Assembly (NCBI GenBank): GCA_036346205.1
Contig: JARFJB010001814.1
Location: 372,001 to 436,000 of the forward strand
Origin: Vesta saturnalis
Taxonomy: Eukaryota > Arthropoda > Insecta > Coleoptera > Lampyridae
Reading direction: 5' to 3'
DNA length: 64,000 nt
Of the stretch, positions 20,387 through 32,197 are shown piece by piece (position 1 is the first letter of the stretch; every line of letters starts with the position of its first letter). The notes beneath the pieces are model-generated. The model was given only the letters and a program-made list of their open reading frames with translations. It searched no databases and had not been told where the DNA came from. Both the position numbers and the translations under genes were made by a program.

Positions 20387-20437
20387 TACTGGCGAGCCGA
20401 AGGCGAACCAGTTACCTGATGGACCCAGTAAAACCTT
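20387..20437. other. Stem-loop at left edge of tandem unit
   Basis: GGTTTTACTGG and CCAGTAAAACC form an 11-bp perfect stem around a GC-richer loop. The right arm is the first sequence shared with the second tandem unit, so this may be a transposon end. Confidence 0.5.
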
Positions 20438-21821
20438 TAAAATGATTACTCTGACAACGGTGCTTATTTTATTATTTTGCTAATACAATGTGACCAAGGT
20501 ACGGTCGTCTTTAACTTGTAAAAAACTCAATAACTTTCGTTATTATAAGTTTTGTTATGAACGAATAAGTTCAACTTTCGTCTCAAACCTGTAAATTTTT
20601 AACTAGTAGCTATACTCCGTTTACCGAACAGAAATGGTTAAGCTCCTCCCCAAAAATTCTCGCAATATTTAAATGAACTTTGTTATTGGTCGAATTTTTA
20701 AAACCCGGAACATAATTTCTTTCAACTGTTGTAGTAGGCGTACCTAACAGAACAGACCTCTCTAATTCTGTTTTATTCAATATCATACAGTTTGACTATT
20801 TTGTGTTCTCTGTTTTTTAGAATAAAGTAAAGTGTATTTTGCAACCATATCTTATTCTAAACGTAGTATATTATATATTTTGACCTAATCCAAAACTTCA
20901 AATATTTTTAAACTATGTTTGCTTTACTGTAATGATTTGCGGTCTCTTGCACCTTCTTTAACGTATTCTTACGTAGTATTTTTACAAGTAATAAATAATT
21001 GGAAACTTCTGCTGTGTGTTAAAGTGCCAATACTAAAAATATGACGCTTTGCAATTTAGTCTTGACACTGACAATTCAATTTGTGGTTTTAATTTTGTTG
21101 GTGTAAAACTGCTTACATTGGCCAAACTTTAGTGGGAGGATCTTAACTACTTCTGTTGGGTAAACAGATTTTATCTCGGAAAGGTTGACGACAATAAGCT
21201 GACTTGATAAATTGACATTTACAAATGAGTAACAAATAAAATTATTAACGATATCATTGATTCTGATATCTACTTAAATGGAATTATTAATAATTTAAGG
21301 AATAATCATACTATTGTTCTCATAAAAATTAAAAACTATCCATGTTCTCTAACAAAACAAAATTTGTTTTGATGTAATCATTAAATTATTGTTTATTTCC
21401 TACTTTACAGACACCATCCAAGAAGCATCGGTGGAACTTAAAAATAAACTTATATATGTACTTTGGAAAGAAACTCCTATAAATAAGTTCATGAGACCTG
21501 CCGGTCATATGGAAATCATAAGGTTATGCTGTGCTTGCGTATAAACAAAATAAACATTTTATTGAAATTTTATTATAAGACGTATATTAATGACGTCATG
21601 TCAAATCTAGGAAATTGCTTTGCTTAGTATTTGCAACACTGAGAATTATATTGTAAAATCAATCGGTTTCTATCTTTTTCGCCATAGTCGTACGTGTTTG
21701 TTTTTCATTAGCTTTTATTATAATTTTTCCGTTCATTCTTCATTCGTGTATTATTAATTTTTCGTTATATTCACAATCAGTAATTTTCATAACTCCAGAT
21801 TACTTTTTGTTTGAAAAGATT

Positions 21822-23894
21822 TGTTACATTCGTTACTTTTGCTGTACTATTAAATAGGTAAATTTTTGCGATCTTTTAGAATTAATGAATTGCTCGTGTT
21901 TCTTTAAATTTTCTATTTTTCTAAAAATAATGACATTTCTCTAAACTTATCTCTGTAGTTTCTTGAATATATGACGCTTCACAATTAAAAACATTTCTGT
22001 AGTGGTTAGGTAAACCTTTTGATGGTCACTTATAAGTTATATTTTAATGTCATGTGTTGGGAGTCACTGGTATATACCCGTTTGACATCCGCATATTTGA
22101 TTTTTAATTTCACTTCCTGTTTGTTGTTTGACGAATGAAAAGCCATTTTGTGTTTCCTAAAAGAAAATGTAAATTTCTGGACTTTATTTAGCCATCGATG
22201 GTTGTTGTTTTATAACATTTTTCTAAATTTTGTGCCGAATCACTATAATTAGTGGGTACAAACGATTTATATCGGATATATAGGAAATACTGAAAACAGG
22301 TGAGCTTTTGTCACGCTTGGTTTTTTTGTTCTTCTACCATGTTTTACTTTCAGACAATCGATCTGGTTCGATTGAAGAACTAAATCCATTAAGAAAATCA
22401 TTAAACCAATTAGCTAAAGGGGTTAGACTTAACCTCACAAATTTCTCTAACCACGAAGTTGTTTTTACACTTTAGATTTGCTGGTAAGAATGTAACAACC
22501 TACTTTAACGGTTGCTTTATTTTTATTTTAGGGGAAAGCAATTACTATTTAACTGTTCGAGACAGTTATAAGCTGTTCTCGTACTCATGCTTGACTGAAT
22601 CCATTTCTAAATGTTACCATTAATACTTTTCTGATTCTTTACTTCACTGAAGGTAAGATTGATATTCATGCTTTCATTTGGCTGTATGTATTTAATTTTA
22701 GAGGTACTTTTTGTACGCCATACAATATACTTTTTGTATGCCATATATATACTTTTCGTACACCAACTAAATATACTGTTGGACATACTGGCATTTGGCT
22801 GATGAAGTGTGTTACTTATTACATAGTTAGCAAGAGATTTGACTTCCACACTTGTGAAATATTTGAAATTGTAACTTTCCGACAGGCTGTGATATAAAAG
22901 ATGTTATAAATCACTCATATTCAGGGTCTTTTGGATACCTTAATGCTTTGATTAATATGTGACCAATCCTATAAGTTGTATAGACCTATGTACATGTTTG
23001 TGATAAAACTTTAAGTGTTATTGCACACATTTTTGCACTTTTACATTAAATTGCTTTGGGTAAAATTTCTGAGTATAAAAATTACCATGTCTATTGGTAA
23101 TCAATGTAATTAAACACTGTTTTGTAAGAAACTGCGTAACTGGATGCATTCAGCTCAACAGATTCGAGTTAAAGGTTTTATTAACCACCTGATCATTTCT
23201 AATATTTTTGTTTACTGCAAGTTATTCATAGCAATTGTATTATTACTATAATCTATTATTCAATGTGCCTTTACAACTTGGGAAATGCTTAAATTACCTG
23301 TTTACTGTATTTTATTAAAGACTATAAACCTATGTTTTAGCATAACTTAGCTTTGCAATTCTGTATATTACTTTGTCATTTTTGGATGTAAATTTAACTT
23401 AATTTCATTTTCTAAATTCTAGTATTAGACTCTTTGGGTGGCTTGCTATATTGTGTATTTAAGAGCACAAATATTCTATGTATTTCTGTGGTTAACGATT
23501 TGTGTAACACAATTGAAATTAATTATTTATTTAGGGAATTATCTCCTTTTACTTTTTGAATATAAATTAAATTATATGTGTGTACATACAAATGCAACTG
23601 ACATGATTTGTAATTAATATATCGCTTTTGTTTTGACTTGCTGTTATAACTATTTTTCCTAGTGCTCAGATCCTTTCACATATTCGTTACTTGTAGAAAA
23701 GTGACAAATTATCTATTAATCTAGGGATGGCTGATTTCTCATTCTAGCTGGCGTTCTTCTCTTTCAGCTACAGATACCATCTGCATCACTGTAGGACCCC
23801 TCCTCCTCTACCGTGACCGAGCTACCGGCAAGTCCTATAAAGGTATCTTCAGTTAGGGTAAGTTTGTGTGCAAAGTCGAAGTTTGCACGTAACA
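21822..23894. mobile_element. 2.07-kb solo-LTR-like insertion
   Basis: The insertion starts TGTTAC and ends GTAACA. It is flanked by GATT on both sides (AGATT if the last A is shared), and the paralogous unit 2 carries the uninterrupted site at 25857-25868. TG...CA ends, short inverted termini, a 4-5-bp target duplication and absence of coding capacity are the marks of a solo LTR left after LTR-LTR recombination. Near the right end a CT/GC-richer patch (23800-23860) precedes CCTATAAAGG. The strand of transcription is unresolved. A non-coding DNA transposon with very short inverted ends is the alternative. Confidence 0.7.
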
Positions 23895-23904
23895 GATTAA
23901 ACAC

Positions 23905-24114
23905 AATATTTATAGAAATAGATTGCATAATTTAGATGAAGTAATGGAAGCAGCTGAACACGAGATTTAGGCTATTACACGGGAAGAACTTCAGCATGTT
24001 TTTGAAAACATGAAACCGAGAATTAATGTATGTCTACAGCATCAGGGTCATCATTTTCAATATTTTTTGTATTTTTGTCATAACAATAATTTTAAAATTT
24101 GTTATATTAAATAA
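23905..24114 (+). pseudogene. mariner/Tc1-type transposase C-terminus, unit 1
   Basis: The frame reads NIYRNRLHNLDEVMEAAEHEI, a TAG, then AITREELQHVFENM, RINVCLQHQGHHFQYF and a short tail to TAA. This matches the last part of insect mariner-like transposases, where a Leu-Cys-rich helix ends in G.HF..L. The catalytic domain is absent from this unit. Confidence 0.65.
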
Positions 24115-24458
24115 TTGTAATTAGCAAATGTTGGCAATAAACATTTCCAAAAGTAGGTGTATTCTGTTTAATTTTAACAAGCAATGTTTATAATTACATC
24201 AAAGGTGATTACTCTATGGGACGCTAATGTCAATCGTTGCGACTGAAATGAAGTGTAGTGGTACCAACCTAAGCAAAATTTGTCATCTGACGTCAGCTTC
24301 AACCATTAATAGACAACCGTTATAATAAATTTCACATAACCTTGGTTGCACGTCATTACCTGAATAAAATGACATACCAAAGTAATTCTAGTTTTGTTTA
24401 TTAGGAAATGCATTACGTAATAATTTCTGTTAGTTACAGTAAGTTGGTAAAACCTTAT

Positions 24459-26425
24459 TCTGGACCCAGTAAAACCTTTAAAATGATTACTTGACAACGG
24501 TGCTTATTTTTATTATTTGCTAATACAATGTGAACAAGGTACGGTCGTCTTTAACTTGTAAAAAAATCAACAACTTTCGTTATTATAAGTTTTGTTATGA
24601 ACGAATAAGTTCAACTTTCGTCTCAAACCTGTAAATTTTTAACTAGTAGCTATACTCCGTTTACCGAACAGAAATGGTTAAGCTCCTCCCCAAAAATTCT
24701 CACAATATTTAAATGCAACTTTGTTATTGGTCGAATTTTTAAAACCCGGAACATAATTTCTTTCAACTGTTGTAGTAGGCGTACCTAACAGAACAGACCT
24801 CTCTAATTCTGTTTTATTCAATATCATACAGTTTGACTATTTTGTGTTCTCTGTTTTTTTAGAATAAAGTAAAGTGTGTTTTGCAACCGTATCTTATTCT
24901 AAACGTGGTATATTATATATTTTGACCTAATCCAAAAAAATATTTTTAAACTATGTTTGCTTTACTGTAATGATTTGCGGTCTCTTGCACCTTCTTTAAC
25001 ATGTTCTTATGTAGTATTTTTACAAGTAATAAATAATTTGAAACTTCTGGTGTGTGTTCAAGTGCCAATACTAAAAATATGACGCTTTGTAATTTAGTCT
25101 TGACAGTGACAATTCAATTTGTGGTTTTAATTTTGTTGGTGTAAAACTGCTTACATTGGCCAAACTTTAGTGGGAGGATCTTAACTATTTCTGTTGGATA
25201 AACAGAATTTAGCTTGTTAAGATTGACGACAATAAGCTGACTTGATAAATTGACATTTACAAATGAGTAACAAATAAAATTATTAACGATAACATTGATT
25301 CTGATATCTACTTAAATGGAATTATTAATAATTTAAGGAATAATCATACTATTGTTCTCATAAAAATTAAAAACTATCCATGTTCTCTAACAAAACAAAA
25401 TTTGTTTTGATGTAATCATTAAATTATTGTTTATTTCCTACTTTACAGACACCATTCAAGAAGCATCGGTGGAACTTAAAAATAAGCTTATATATGTACT
25501 TTGGTATATGAAAGAAACTCCTATAAATAAGTTCATGAGACATGCCGGTCATATGGGAATCATAAGGTTATGCTGTGCTTGCGTATAAACAAAATAATCA
25601 TTTTATTGAAATTTTATTATAAGACGTGTCTATTAATGACGTCATGTCAAATCTAGGAAATTGCTTTGCTTAGTATTTGCAACACTGTGAATTATATTGT
25701 AAAATCAATCGGTTTCTATCTTTTTTGCCATAGTCGCACGTGTTTGTTTTTCATTAGCTTTTATTATAATTTTTCCGTTCATTCTTCATTCGTGTATTAA
25801 TTTTTCGTTATATTCACAATCAGTAATTTTCATAACTCTAGATTACTTTTTGTTTGGAAAGATTAAAGACAATATTTATAGAAATAGATTGCCTAATTTA
25901 GATGAATTAATGGAAGCAGCTGAAGACGAGATTCAGGCTATTACACGGGAAGAACTTCAGCATGTTTTGAAAACATGAAGCGGAGAATTAATGTATGTCT
26001 ACAGCATCAGGGTCATCATTTCCAACATTTTTTGTATTTTTGTCATAACAATAATTTTAAAATTTATTATGTTAAATAATTGTAATTAGCAAATATTGGC
26101 AATAAACATTTCCAACAGTAGGGGTATTCTGTTTAATTTTAACAAACAATGTTTATAATTACATCAAAGGTGATTACCCTATGGGACCCTAATGTCAATC
26201 GTTACGATTGAAATAAAGTGTAGTGGTACCAACCTAACCAAAATTTGTTACATGACGTCAGCTTCAACAATTAATAGACACCCTTTATAGTACATTTCAC
26301 ATAACCTTGGTTGCACGTCATTACCTGAATAAAATGACGTACCAAAGTAATTCTAGTTTTGTTTATTAGGAAATGTATTAAGTAATAGTTTCTGTTAGTT
26401 GCAGTAAGTTGGCAAAACCTTATTC
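24459..26425. repeat. Tandem unit 2 (empty site preserved)
   Basis: Second copy of the unit described at 20418, in direct orientation and immediately adjacent, without the solo-LTR insertion. Confidence 0.9.
25871..26050 (+). pseudogene. mariner/Tc1-type transposase C-terminus, unit 2
   Basis: Paralogue of 23905-24114. The in-frame TAG of unit 1 is a Gln codon here (DEIQAITREELQHV), but a one-base loss after CATGTTTTG brings an early TGA. The two copies therefore carry different lesions, acquired after the duplication. Confidence 0.65.
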
Positions 26426-26584
26426 TAGTTCTGCCTTTTTTCGATTCGTTTGACACTTGATAGCTATTATTTTTGTTGGTCTGGTCAAACGATCGTATTT
26501 TCATTTTTATTGCTTATTTAGTCTTATTTCCTGTTCTTCCCACATTTAAAAAATCAGTTCGTGTTGTTATATTTAATTATAGAA

Positions 26585-27440
26585 ATGCCGAAGCCGCTAC
26601 ACAGCAAAGCGAAGGAACTTGTATTACTCGAGTAGATCACGTGACAATGGTGACCCCTTTCTTCTTTTATCAGCTGTGCAAGAGGTAGGTAAACAATCTA
26701 ATTACATAAAATGAAAACTGATTTATTTCAGCGTCTTGCAAGAGCAGTAAAACTTAGTAATGGAACAGTTACCCAAATTTCGCAAGTTGTTAAAAGCAAT
26801 ACTGCTCTTACATTACCTCCAAAAAAACGCGATCCTAGTAAGAAAGTTTTGGATGTAAGTTCGTTGAATAGTACCTCCATTCGGAACGTTATTTACGAGA
26901 CATACTCCAATAGTAAGATTGAAATTGCCATTGTTATATTTCGTTTAACTAAATGTAATTTAAGAGGTACTTGTAACTCACATCCGCCCATGAGAAAGTT
27001 CAAGATAAACAACTTTTTGAAGGAAGTAAAATTTCATTTTATCGATTACTAAAACAAATCGGTTTTCAATGGTAAAAAGACACGCTACGGAAAAGGTTAA
27101 TGGAATTACCAGGCATTGCAAGAAAAAGCATTCACTTTTTAAAACAATACAAGACAATAAAAGTAAATGTTTCCCATCAATTTGTTTTCCTAGATGAAAC
27201 ATGGATTTTCAAAAAGGCACAATTGGTCGTTCGTGGCAAGATAGTAATAAACGAAGTATAAGAAGCATTAAAACCGATGGTAAAAGGTGAGTTACTGAAT
27301 TCTATGTGTTTTAATGTTACGTAGGTAATGCCCTCTCGTTGCAGGTGTATTACTCTTCATGCTGGTTGCGAAAACAGTTTTATTCCTGGTTCTGACCTAA
27401 TACCTGCTTCAAAAACTATTGATTTAATATGAAATAACTT
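26585..27440 (+). pseudogene. Intron-bearing DDE transposase relic
   Basis: Segments recognisable in order are LLLSAVQE | RLARAVKLSNGTVTQI (helix-turn-helix region), PPKKRDPSKKVLD, IRNVIYETYSN, LFEGSKISFYRLLKQIGFQW, HQFVFLDETWIFKKG (first catalytic Asp) and LHAGCENSFIPGSDL. Introns with GT...AG ends restore the frame at 26685-26731 and 27287-27344, and another is likely after 26912. The family is a Tc1/mariner-superfamily DDE protein common in insect genomes and often annotated as hypothetical. Stops near the start, one after GFQW and a frameshift after WIFKK disable it. The second Asp and the last acidic residue are missing. Confidence 0.65.
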
Positions 27441-27597
27441 CTAAATTAGTTATAATTTACTAAAAATGTAATTATAGCGTTTGTATTACTAATAATTAGA
27501 ATTATGGCTGAGGTTATATTCCCGTGAAAATGAATTTTCATAATAGTTATGAAAAATTTGGCAACGCCATTTTTAATTAGCAACATAATTTAGTATA

Positions 27598-27921
27598 TTA
27601 TTATAAGTTTTTGTTATGAACGAATAAGTTCAAAGGTAAATATTTAATTAAAAATTATTATTAATTTTATTAAATACATAAATAAAAAGCTTACCTCGAG
27701 TAGGATTTGAACCTACGACTTGTACTTTGCTAGAGTACCGCGCTAACCAACTGCGCCATCAAGGTTCAAGCCCCAATCGATGTAAATTTTGTCTTTATGT
27801 ATGTAGAACTTATGTTAATTCTAAATATAATTAGATTACAATCGAATTACTTATATTAATGGAATGTGAGCCTGCAATATCGCAGGGATTCACACATACC
27901 AAAGCAACTTGACATATTAAA
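27598..27921 (-). repeat. tRNA-like cassette, copy 2
   Basis: A 324-bp unit repeated in tandem at 27922. It contains the tRNA-like core and the same flanks as copy 1 at 7.7 kb. Its left part (TTATGAACGAATAAGTTCAA) is also found in the tandem units at 20.55 and 24.58 kb. Confidence 0.7.
27693..27765 (-). tRNA. tRNA-Ala(AGC)-like, best copy
   Basis: A 73-base cloverleaf with full pairing: acceptor ACCTTGA/TCGAGGT (one G-T wobble), D stem GCGC/GCGC, anticodon stem GTACT/AGTAC with loop CTAGCAA (anticodon AGC), variable AAGTC, T stem GTAGG/CCTAC with loop TTCAAAT. A and B boxes are intact. It could be functional. The tandem repetition with flanks, and an acceptor stem unlike common tRNA-Ala, argue for a repeat-borne tRNA-like element. 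Confidence 0.65.
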
Positions 27922-28195
27922 TTATTATAAGTTTTTGTTATGAACGAATAAGTTCAAGGGTAAATATGTAATTAAAAATTATTATAATTTTATTAAATAC
28001 ATAAATAAAAAGTTTACCTCGAGTAGGATTTCAACCTATGACCTGTACTTTGCTAGAGTACCGCGCTAACCAACTGCGCCATCAAGGTTCAAGCCCCAAT
28101 CGATGTAAACTTTGTCTTTATGTATGTAGAACTAATGTTAATTCTAAATATAATTAGATTACCATCAAATTACTTATATTAATGGAATGTGAGCC
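27922..28195 (-). repeat. tRNA-like cassette, copy 3
   Basis: Tandem partner of copy 2. It is truncated at GAGCCCGCA, where the RT fragment at 28.2 kb begins. Confidence 0.7.
28016..28088 (-). tRNA. tRNA-Ala(AGC)-like, degenerate copy
   Basis: Same core as copy 2, but the T loop reads TTGAAAT and the first T-stem pair is lost, so the B box is damaged. Probably not transcribed. Confidence 0.55.
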
Positions 28196-28203
28196 CGCAT
28201 GTG

Positions 28204-28545
28204 GTAAAACGAGAAAGGACAAGATAAAGAATGAGTGCATAATGACGGAGTGTGACAAGGAAAAGACGATGATGGATAGATATAAAAGTAGTACATTACG
28301 CTGGTTTGATCACATTGAGAGAATGAATAACGAAGCAAATATATGTGGGTGAAGTTAGAGGTAAGGCCGTGCCTGGTAGGCCGCGTAAAAGTAGGCTGAA
28401 TGTAGTAGAATGTATGATAAAGGAAAGAAAGATAAAGAGGTTTAGAAATAAAAGGGCATGTCAGAGACAATGTATGAATCTTGCGGAAGCTACGAAGGTA
28501 TGCGGGGATAGGAAAGCATGGAGAAAGATTGTGAATAAAAAATAA
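28204..28545 (+). pseudogene. Non-LTR retrotransposon RT, C-terminal end
   Basis: The frame reads KTRKDKIKNECIM, TLRWFDHIERMNNE, and after a shift GKAVPGRPRKSRL, RNKRACQRQCMNLAEA and RKAWRKIVNKK with a stop. LRWF.HIERM, GRPRK and the closing AWRKIV block are typical of the region after the RT domain in several insect LINE clades. The palm domain is not present, so this is a short 3' fragment. The clade was not resolved. Confidence 0.65.
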
Positions 28546-30591
28546 ATAAGGGGAAGGGATTGTTTTGCCTACCCCGAAAGGAAATAGCGTGAAGGTTAAG
28601 TAAGTTAAGTTTATGAATTCAAACGTTACCATTAATTTGATCTAAAAACGTTAATTGGTAATACAAATTGAAAATAATGATACCAGGAATTAATTTGAAC
28701 AATAAGATTCAATCTTTTTTGTAACTTAGTTACGAAAAATGCTTTTTTCTATTATTCCGTCAATTTTTTAATTTTGGAATTCACTCTCAAGATCTATGTA
28801 GAAGATTTATAAGAATTTGGCAATTGTGTAAACATTTATGTTCGTTTATTTTGCTCGATTTGCCTGGAGTTTGTACACACATGTGGATTAAAGAATAAAA
28901 TAAGGCGTTCTACAAATCTAAAAGCTCACACATCGTTTTAAAGGTAAATGAATTTTTTTGCATTTCTTTATTCTGAAATGTAATTTATTCACTTCTGGGA
29001 TTCTCATCTTAGAGGTATTTTTTTTTTTCATTTTTGGGATTTTCATTTTTGCTTCAACGCAAAACGGAGAAACTAGAGGCAAGCCTTACTGGTAGTAATC
29101 CCCATATGGTAGTCTTTGGTGGTGCTGGATAAATTTATTCCAGTATAATCACAACGTCTGGATAGTCAAGGTCAGATTATTCAATTTATGCCCGTACACC
29201 AAGTGCGGTAGTAAATTTGAAATCAATTGCTTACCTTTAAATTGTCAGTTCACATTTTTTCGTTTAATAATTACTGTTAATTGCTTCAAGAACTCATGTC
29301 TAAGTTTTCATTAGTCATATAGTTTGGATTTAATAAGAATTCTGATTTCATACCACAACCTATTAATTTATAACCAGCCTTCATTATTAGTGGTGTGACT
29401 TTTGAATTATTTGTTCTCATTTTATTACTTGAACATTTGTTAAATTTGATTTTGACATTCAAGGCTTGTTCACACTTTTACTTTAAGTATATAATGGACA
29501 TTTAGTTTTGAAGATTATAAGGCACAATATTAAACTTATTTAATTTTTGTTCTTATTGAATCATAAGTTATTTATAATTAATTATATTCGGCTTGTAACA
29601 CAAAAACAAGATTAACATGCAATTGGTTTTTTTTTCTTTTAATTAAATTCGACGTGTGATATTTCAAAAAGCAGTTACTTGCTAGAAAGATCTTTCAGCA
29701 CTAACGCTTTATAATTTTGTAAGAATTAATATATATTGTCGTTATTCTAACTGCTGTTATATTTTATTTTTCTTAGTACATTGTTATAATTGAGATTGGA
29801 ACTTAGCTTAATAATTATTATATACTCATATGTTTGCTTTCACATAGTTGGATTATTTAAAACTTTTGTTTACGATATAAATTATTTATGGTAATTGAAA
29901 TCCTTTCTGTGTTTATACGTTTAGCGTGGACAAGTGCCAAATTAATACATTCAGATTATATCATTTCGATGGTCAAAATACTTATTTGCCACCATTTTGT
30001 TGATTTATTATTCGGCCTACCCATGGTGAGCGATAATTTACTTTTTGTATCTATTTGTCACTCTTTTCTTGAAGCAGGAGCAGGTATTTTCAGATTCGTT
30101 GGCCCTTCTGGCGTCCTTTTCTCCTTTAGTTAGTCTTTAAATGAACGTCGACCCAACCGACGAGCTGCTGCAAATGAATCGTGTTACCATCGACAAGAGG
30201 TTACCTTACCTTTAATTACCTAGTTATAGTTGCTTTTGTGTTGGTGACAATATATGAACGCTGGGAATCCATCGCTGTGCCTGAAGGATCGTGGAAAGCT
30301 CGAGCGGTCTGCCCTCCGCTTTGGGGAGGGAATGAGAAACGTTACTTTCCCTTTTTTTTTCTTTGCATTTGCAGGGCCTGCTTGACTTTCCACTTTCTTA
30401 TGTGAGAATGATTAAAAAAGGTTTTTAACGACTAAAGTTAGTTTAATTTGTTGTAAAACATCGTAAAAAAATTGACAGTACAGAGAGATTATGAGTTATA
30501 AAATTACATGTCTTACATTTGTCAACATGTCTATGAAAGACAAGGATAACGTTATTTGTAGATAACTAAAGATAGAAACAGGATCATTTAT
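28546..30591. other. Non-coding, nothing recognised
   Basis: AT-rich DNA. The frames at 29888-30133 and 30181-30405 have no motif I recognise. A GC-richer patch at 30100-30330 has no identity. Confidence 0.5.
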
Positions 30592-31060
30592 GAAAATGCA
30601 AACTTTCACCATTATCACACATAATAAAATTCTTGTCTTTTTTGGGTTTTTTTTTAATGGTGTATTTTAAATTATACAATCTAAACGTTTCGATAACACT
30701 TACACTTATCTTCGTCAGTAGTAATATCTGTTAAAAATTGTTAAAGATGTTGTAAACAATTTTGTCAAAGTTGAAAAATTAAAACATAAACATCAGCCTT
30801 CTATTAATATAACAGTTTGAGAAACTTATAAAGCCAACTATAAAATTAAATTTTAGTAAAGAATAACTAGGTCATTAAAAATTAAATATTGTTAAACTGC
30901 CTTAAAGATGACAAATCAGAACACTCTCTACGGCGAAAACTAACAATGAAATTTGTCAGCCAAAAAACACATTTAACGAAATTTAATCAAGTTATGATGT
31001 AAATGTAAAGTTGTGAAAAACTTCAATCAATCAATAAGTGCAAGTGTTATTAACAATGAA
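30592..31060 (-). mobile_element. Penelope-like 3' terminus, 5'-truncated copy
   Basis: Reverse complement of the terminus at 36.9-37.2 kb, extending further into element 3' sequence (AATAAGTGCAAGTGTTATTAACAATG matches 34745-34775). It contains an uninterrupted version of the site that carries the solo-LTR insertion at 34906. The junction with the mariner frame at about 31061 is sharp. Confidence 0.75.
30687..30718 (-). ncRNA. Hammerhead-like core, copy in inverse terminus
   Basis: On the minus strand CTGACGA, a near-complementary stem (GATAAG/GTTATC, one mismatch) and GAAAC occur in order, as at 10491 and 37138. Reduced stem pairing suggests decay. Confidence 0.4.
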
Positions 31061-31062
31061 AC

Positions 31063-31743
31063 TAATGCTGGAACAATTTGCTCCTGTAACAATTGTAAAT
31101 ACCGATTAGCATTTAAATTGTCTCTCAAAAAGAATGGTCCAATTACATTTAATTTTTGAGGATATTGGGTGTGACCTTCTTCCATCCAGTGAGGATTGTG
31201 GTCAGACCAATAGCGACAGTTATGTCGATTGACAAAACCATTCAAATGAAATATTGCTTCATCTGAAAAGACAATATTATTGAGAAAATTGCCATTCATT
31301 TCAATGTGATCCATCATTGACTGGCAAAACTGCATTCTTCTATCAGGATCATCTTCATTAAGTTCTTGTACTAAATGCATTTTATACGGATGGAGATGAT
31401 TTGTTGACAATATCCTTCTTACCGATCTACCGCTAATATCGTGATGTAAGGCCAGTTTTGGTACTGAAGTTATCGGTTCTACTTGCACATCAAGAACAAT
31501 ATCAAGTGCCATATCTTCATTTGTAGCCGATTTACTTCGACCTGATTTTGGCCGATTTCTAACAATTCCAGTTTCGTGAAAGTTCCGCACAATCTTCCAA
31601 ACCGTTGATTTGGAAATGTAAGGATTTCTCTCCGGAAATGTTGCATTAAAAATAGCACATGCATCTTTTAAAGATCTCTGCCTGTCTCCAAATCCAGCCA
31701 TCATTAACAACGAAATACGCTCACTTTCACTTAATTCAACCAT
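31063..31743 (-). pseudogene. mariner-like transposase, C-terminally truncated
   Basis: An open frame from MVELSESERISLLMMAGFGD shows a helix-turn-helix region (ISKSTVWKIVRNF, RPKSGRSKSATNED), a second DNA-binding segment (SGRSVRRILS), the family block LVQELNEDDPDRRMQF, and the first catalytic Asp in NNIVFSDEAIFHLNG followed by NRHNCRYWSDHNPHW. An internal loss of about ten residues lies between LNV and IGPFF, where family members read a WAGI-type segment. The DGAPPH-type second Asp and the remaining C-terminus are gone, replaced by Penelope sequence. The first 220 codons are free of stops. Confidence 0.8.
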
Positions 31744-32008
31744 GATTAGAAAACAATACTAATACTTTACACCGAAATTATCTGACAGAATTAGTAACTG
31801 ACAATAATACAAAATATTTGAGCTATGTTACAGAAATAACCATGGCAACAACAAAAAAAACGAATATTTTTTATTAGATAGTACAGCGACAGCGATCTCT
31901 TATTTTATTATTTTATTTAATATTTAAAAAACGACAAGTCGCATACCTACCAAACCATATATCATTATAATTGGAGAAAAACGTTATATCTGAAAATGTA
32001 AAAATATA

Positions 32009-32195
32009 CAGGGTCACCCATTAAAAAAAAACAATCGATGACGTCATATCTCGAAAATTGGCGTAGCTGCTGCAAATCCTAGTACGCCACTGAATAGATC
32101 ATAAAAGTTACATTAACTTTTGTTAAGGTCTTTTTTTTGATACAATCAATATTTTAGCCCGAAATGAGGAGTTTCCACACATTTGCCCAACCCTG
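32009..32195. mobile_element. Candidate 187-bp TA-flanked element
   Basis: CAGGGT at the left and ACCCTG at the right are inverse and each is flanked outside by TA. The left side leads into the mariner upstream region and the right side cuts directly into the Penelope RT frame. The ends resemble mariner-type termini (compare 59608). It could be a small MITE, or part of the mariner 5' region. Confidence 0.4.
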
Positions 32196-32197
32196 TA

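Larger units (their letters stand above)
20418..24458. repeat. Tandem unit 1 (contains solo LTR)
   Basis: 20418-21821 and 23895-24458 match 24459-25864 and 25865-26425 almost base for base, in order. Unit 1 is longer because of the insertion at 21822-23894. The joint between the units is ACCTTATTCT|GGACCCAG; after unit 2 the same ACCTTATTCT runs on into unique sequence. Confidence 0.9.

Noticed and set aside
22607..22849. 80-codon minus-strand frame in the solo LTR
   Set aside because: Built from short tandem words (ACTTTTTGTA-type) and without homology to any retroelement protein.
28174..28632. 152-codon minus-strand frame
   Set aside because: It is antisense to the LINE RT fragment at 28204-28545, whose motifs are recognisable.
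29888..30405. Two hydrophobic frames
   Set aside because: Leu/Phe/Ile-rich composition follows from AT-rich DNA; no domain or conserved neighbour.
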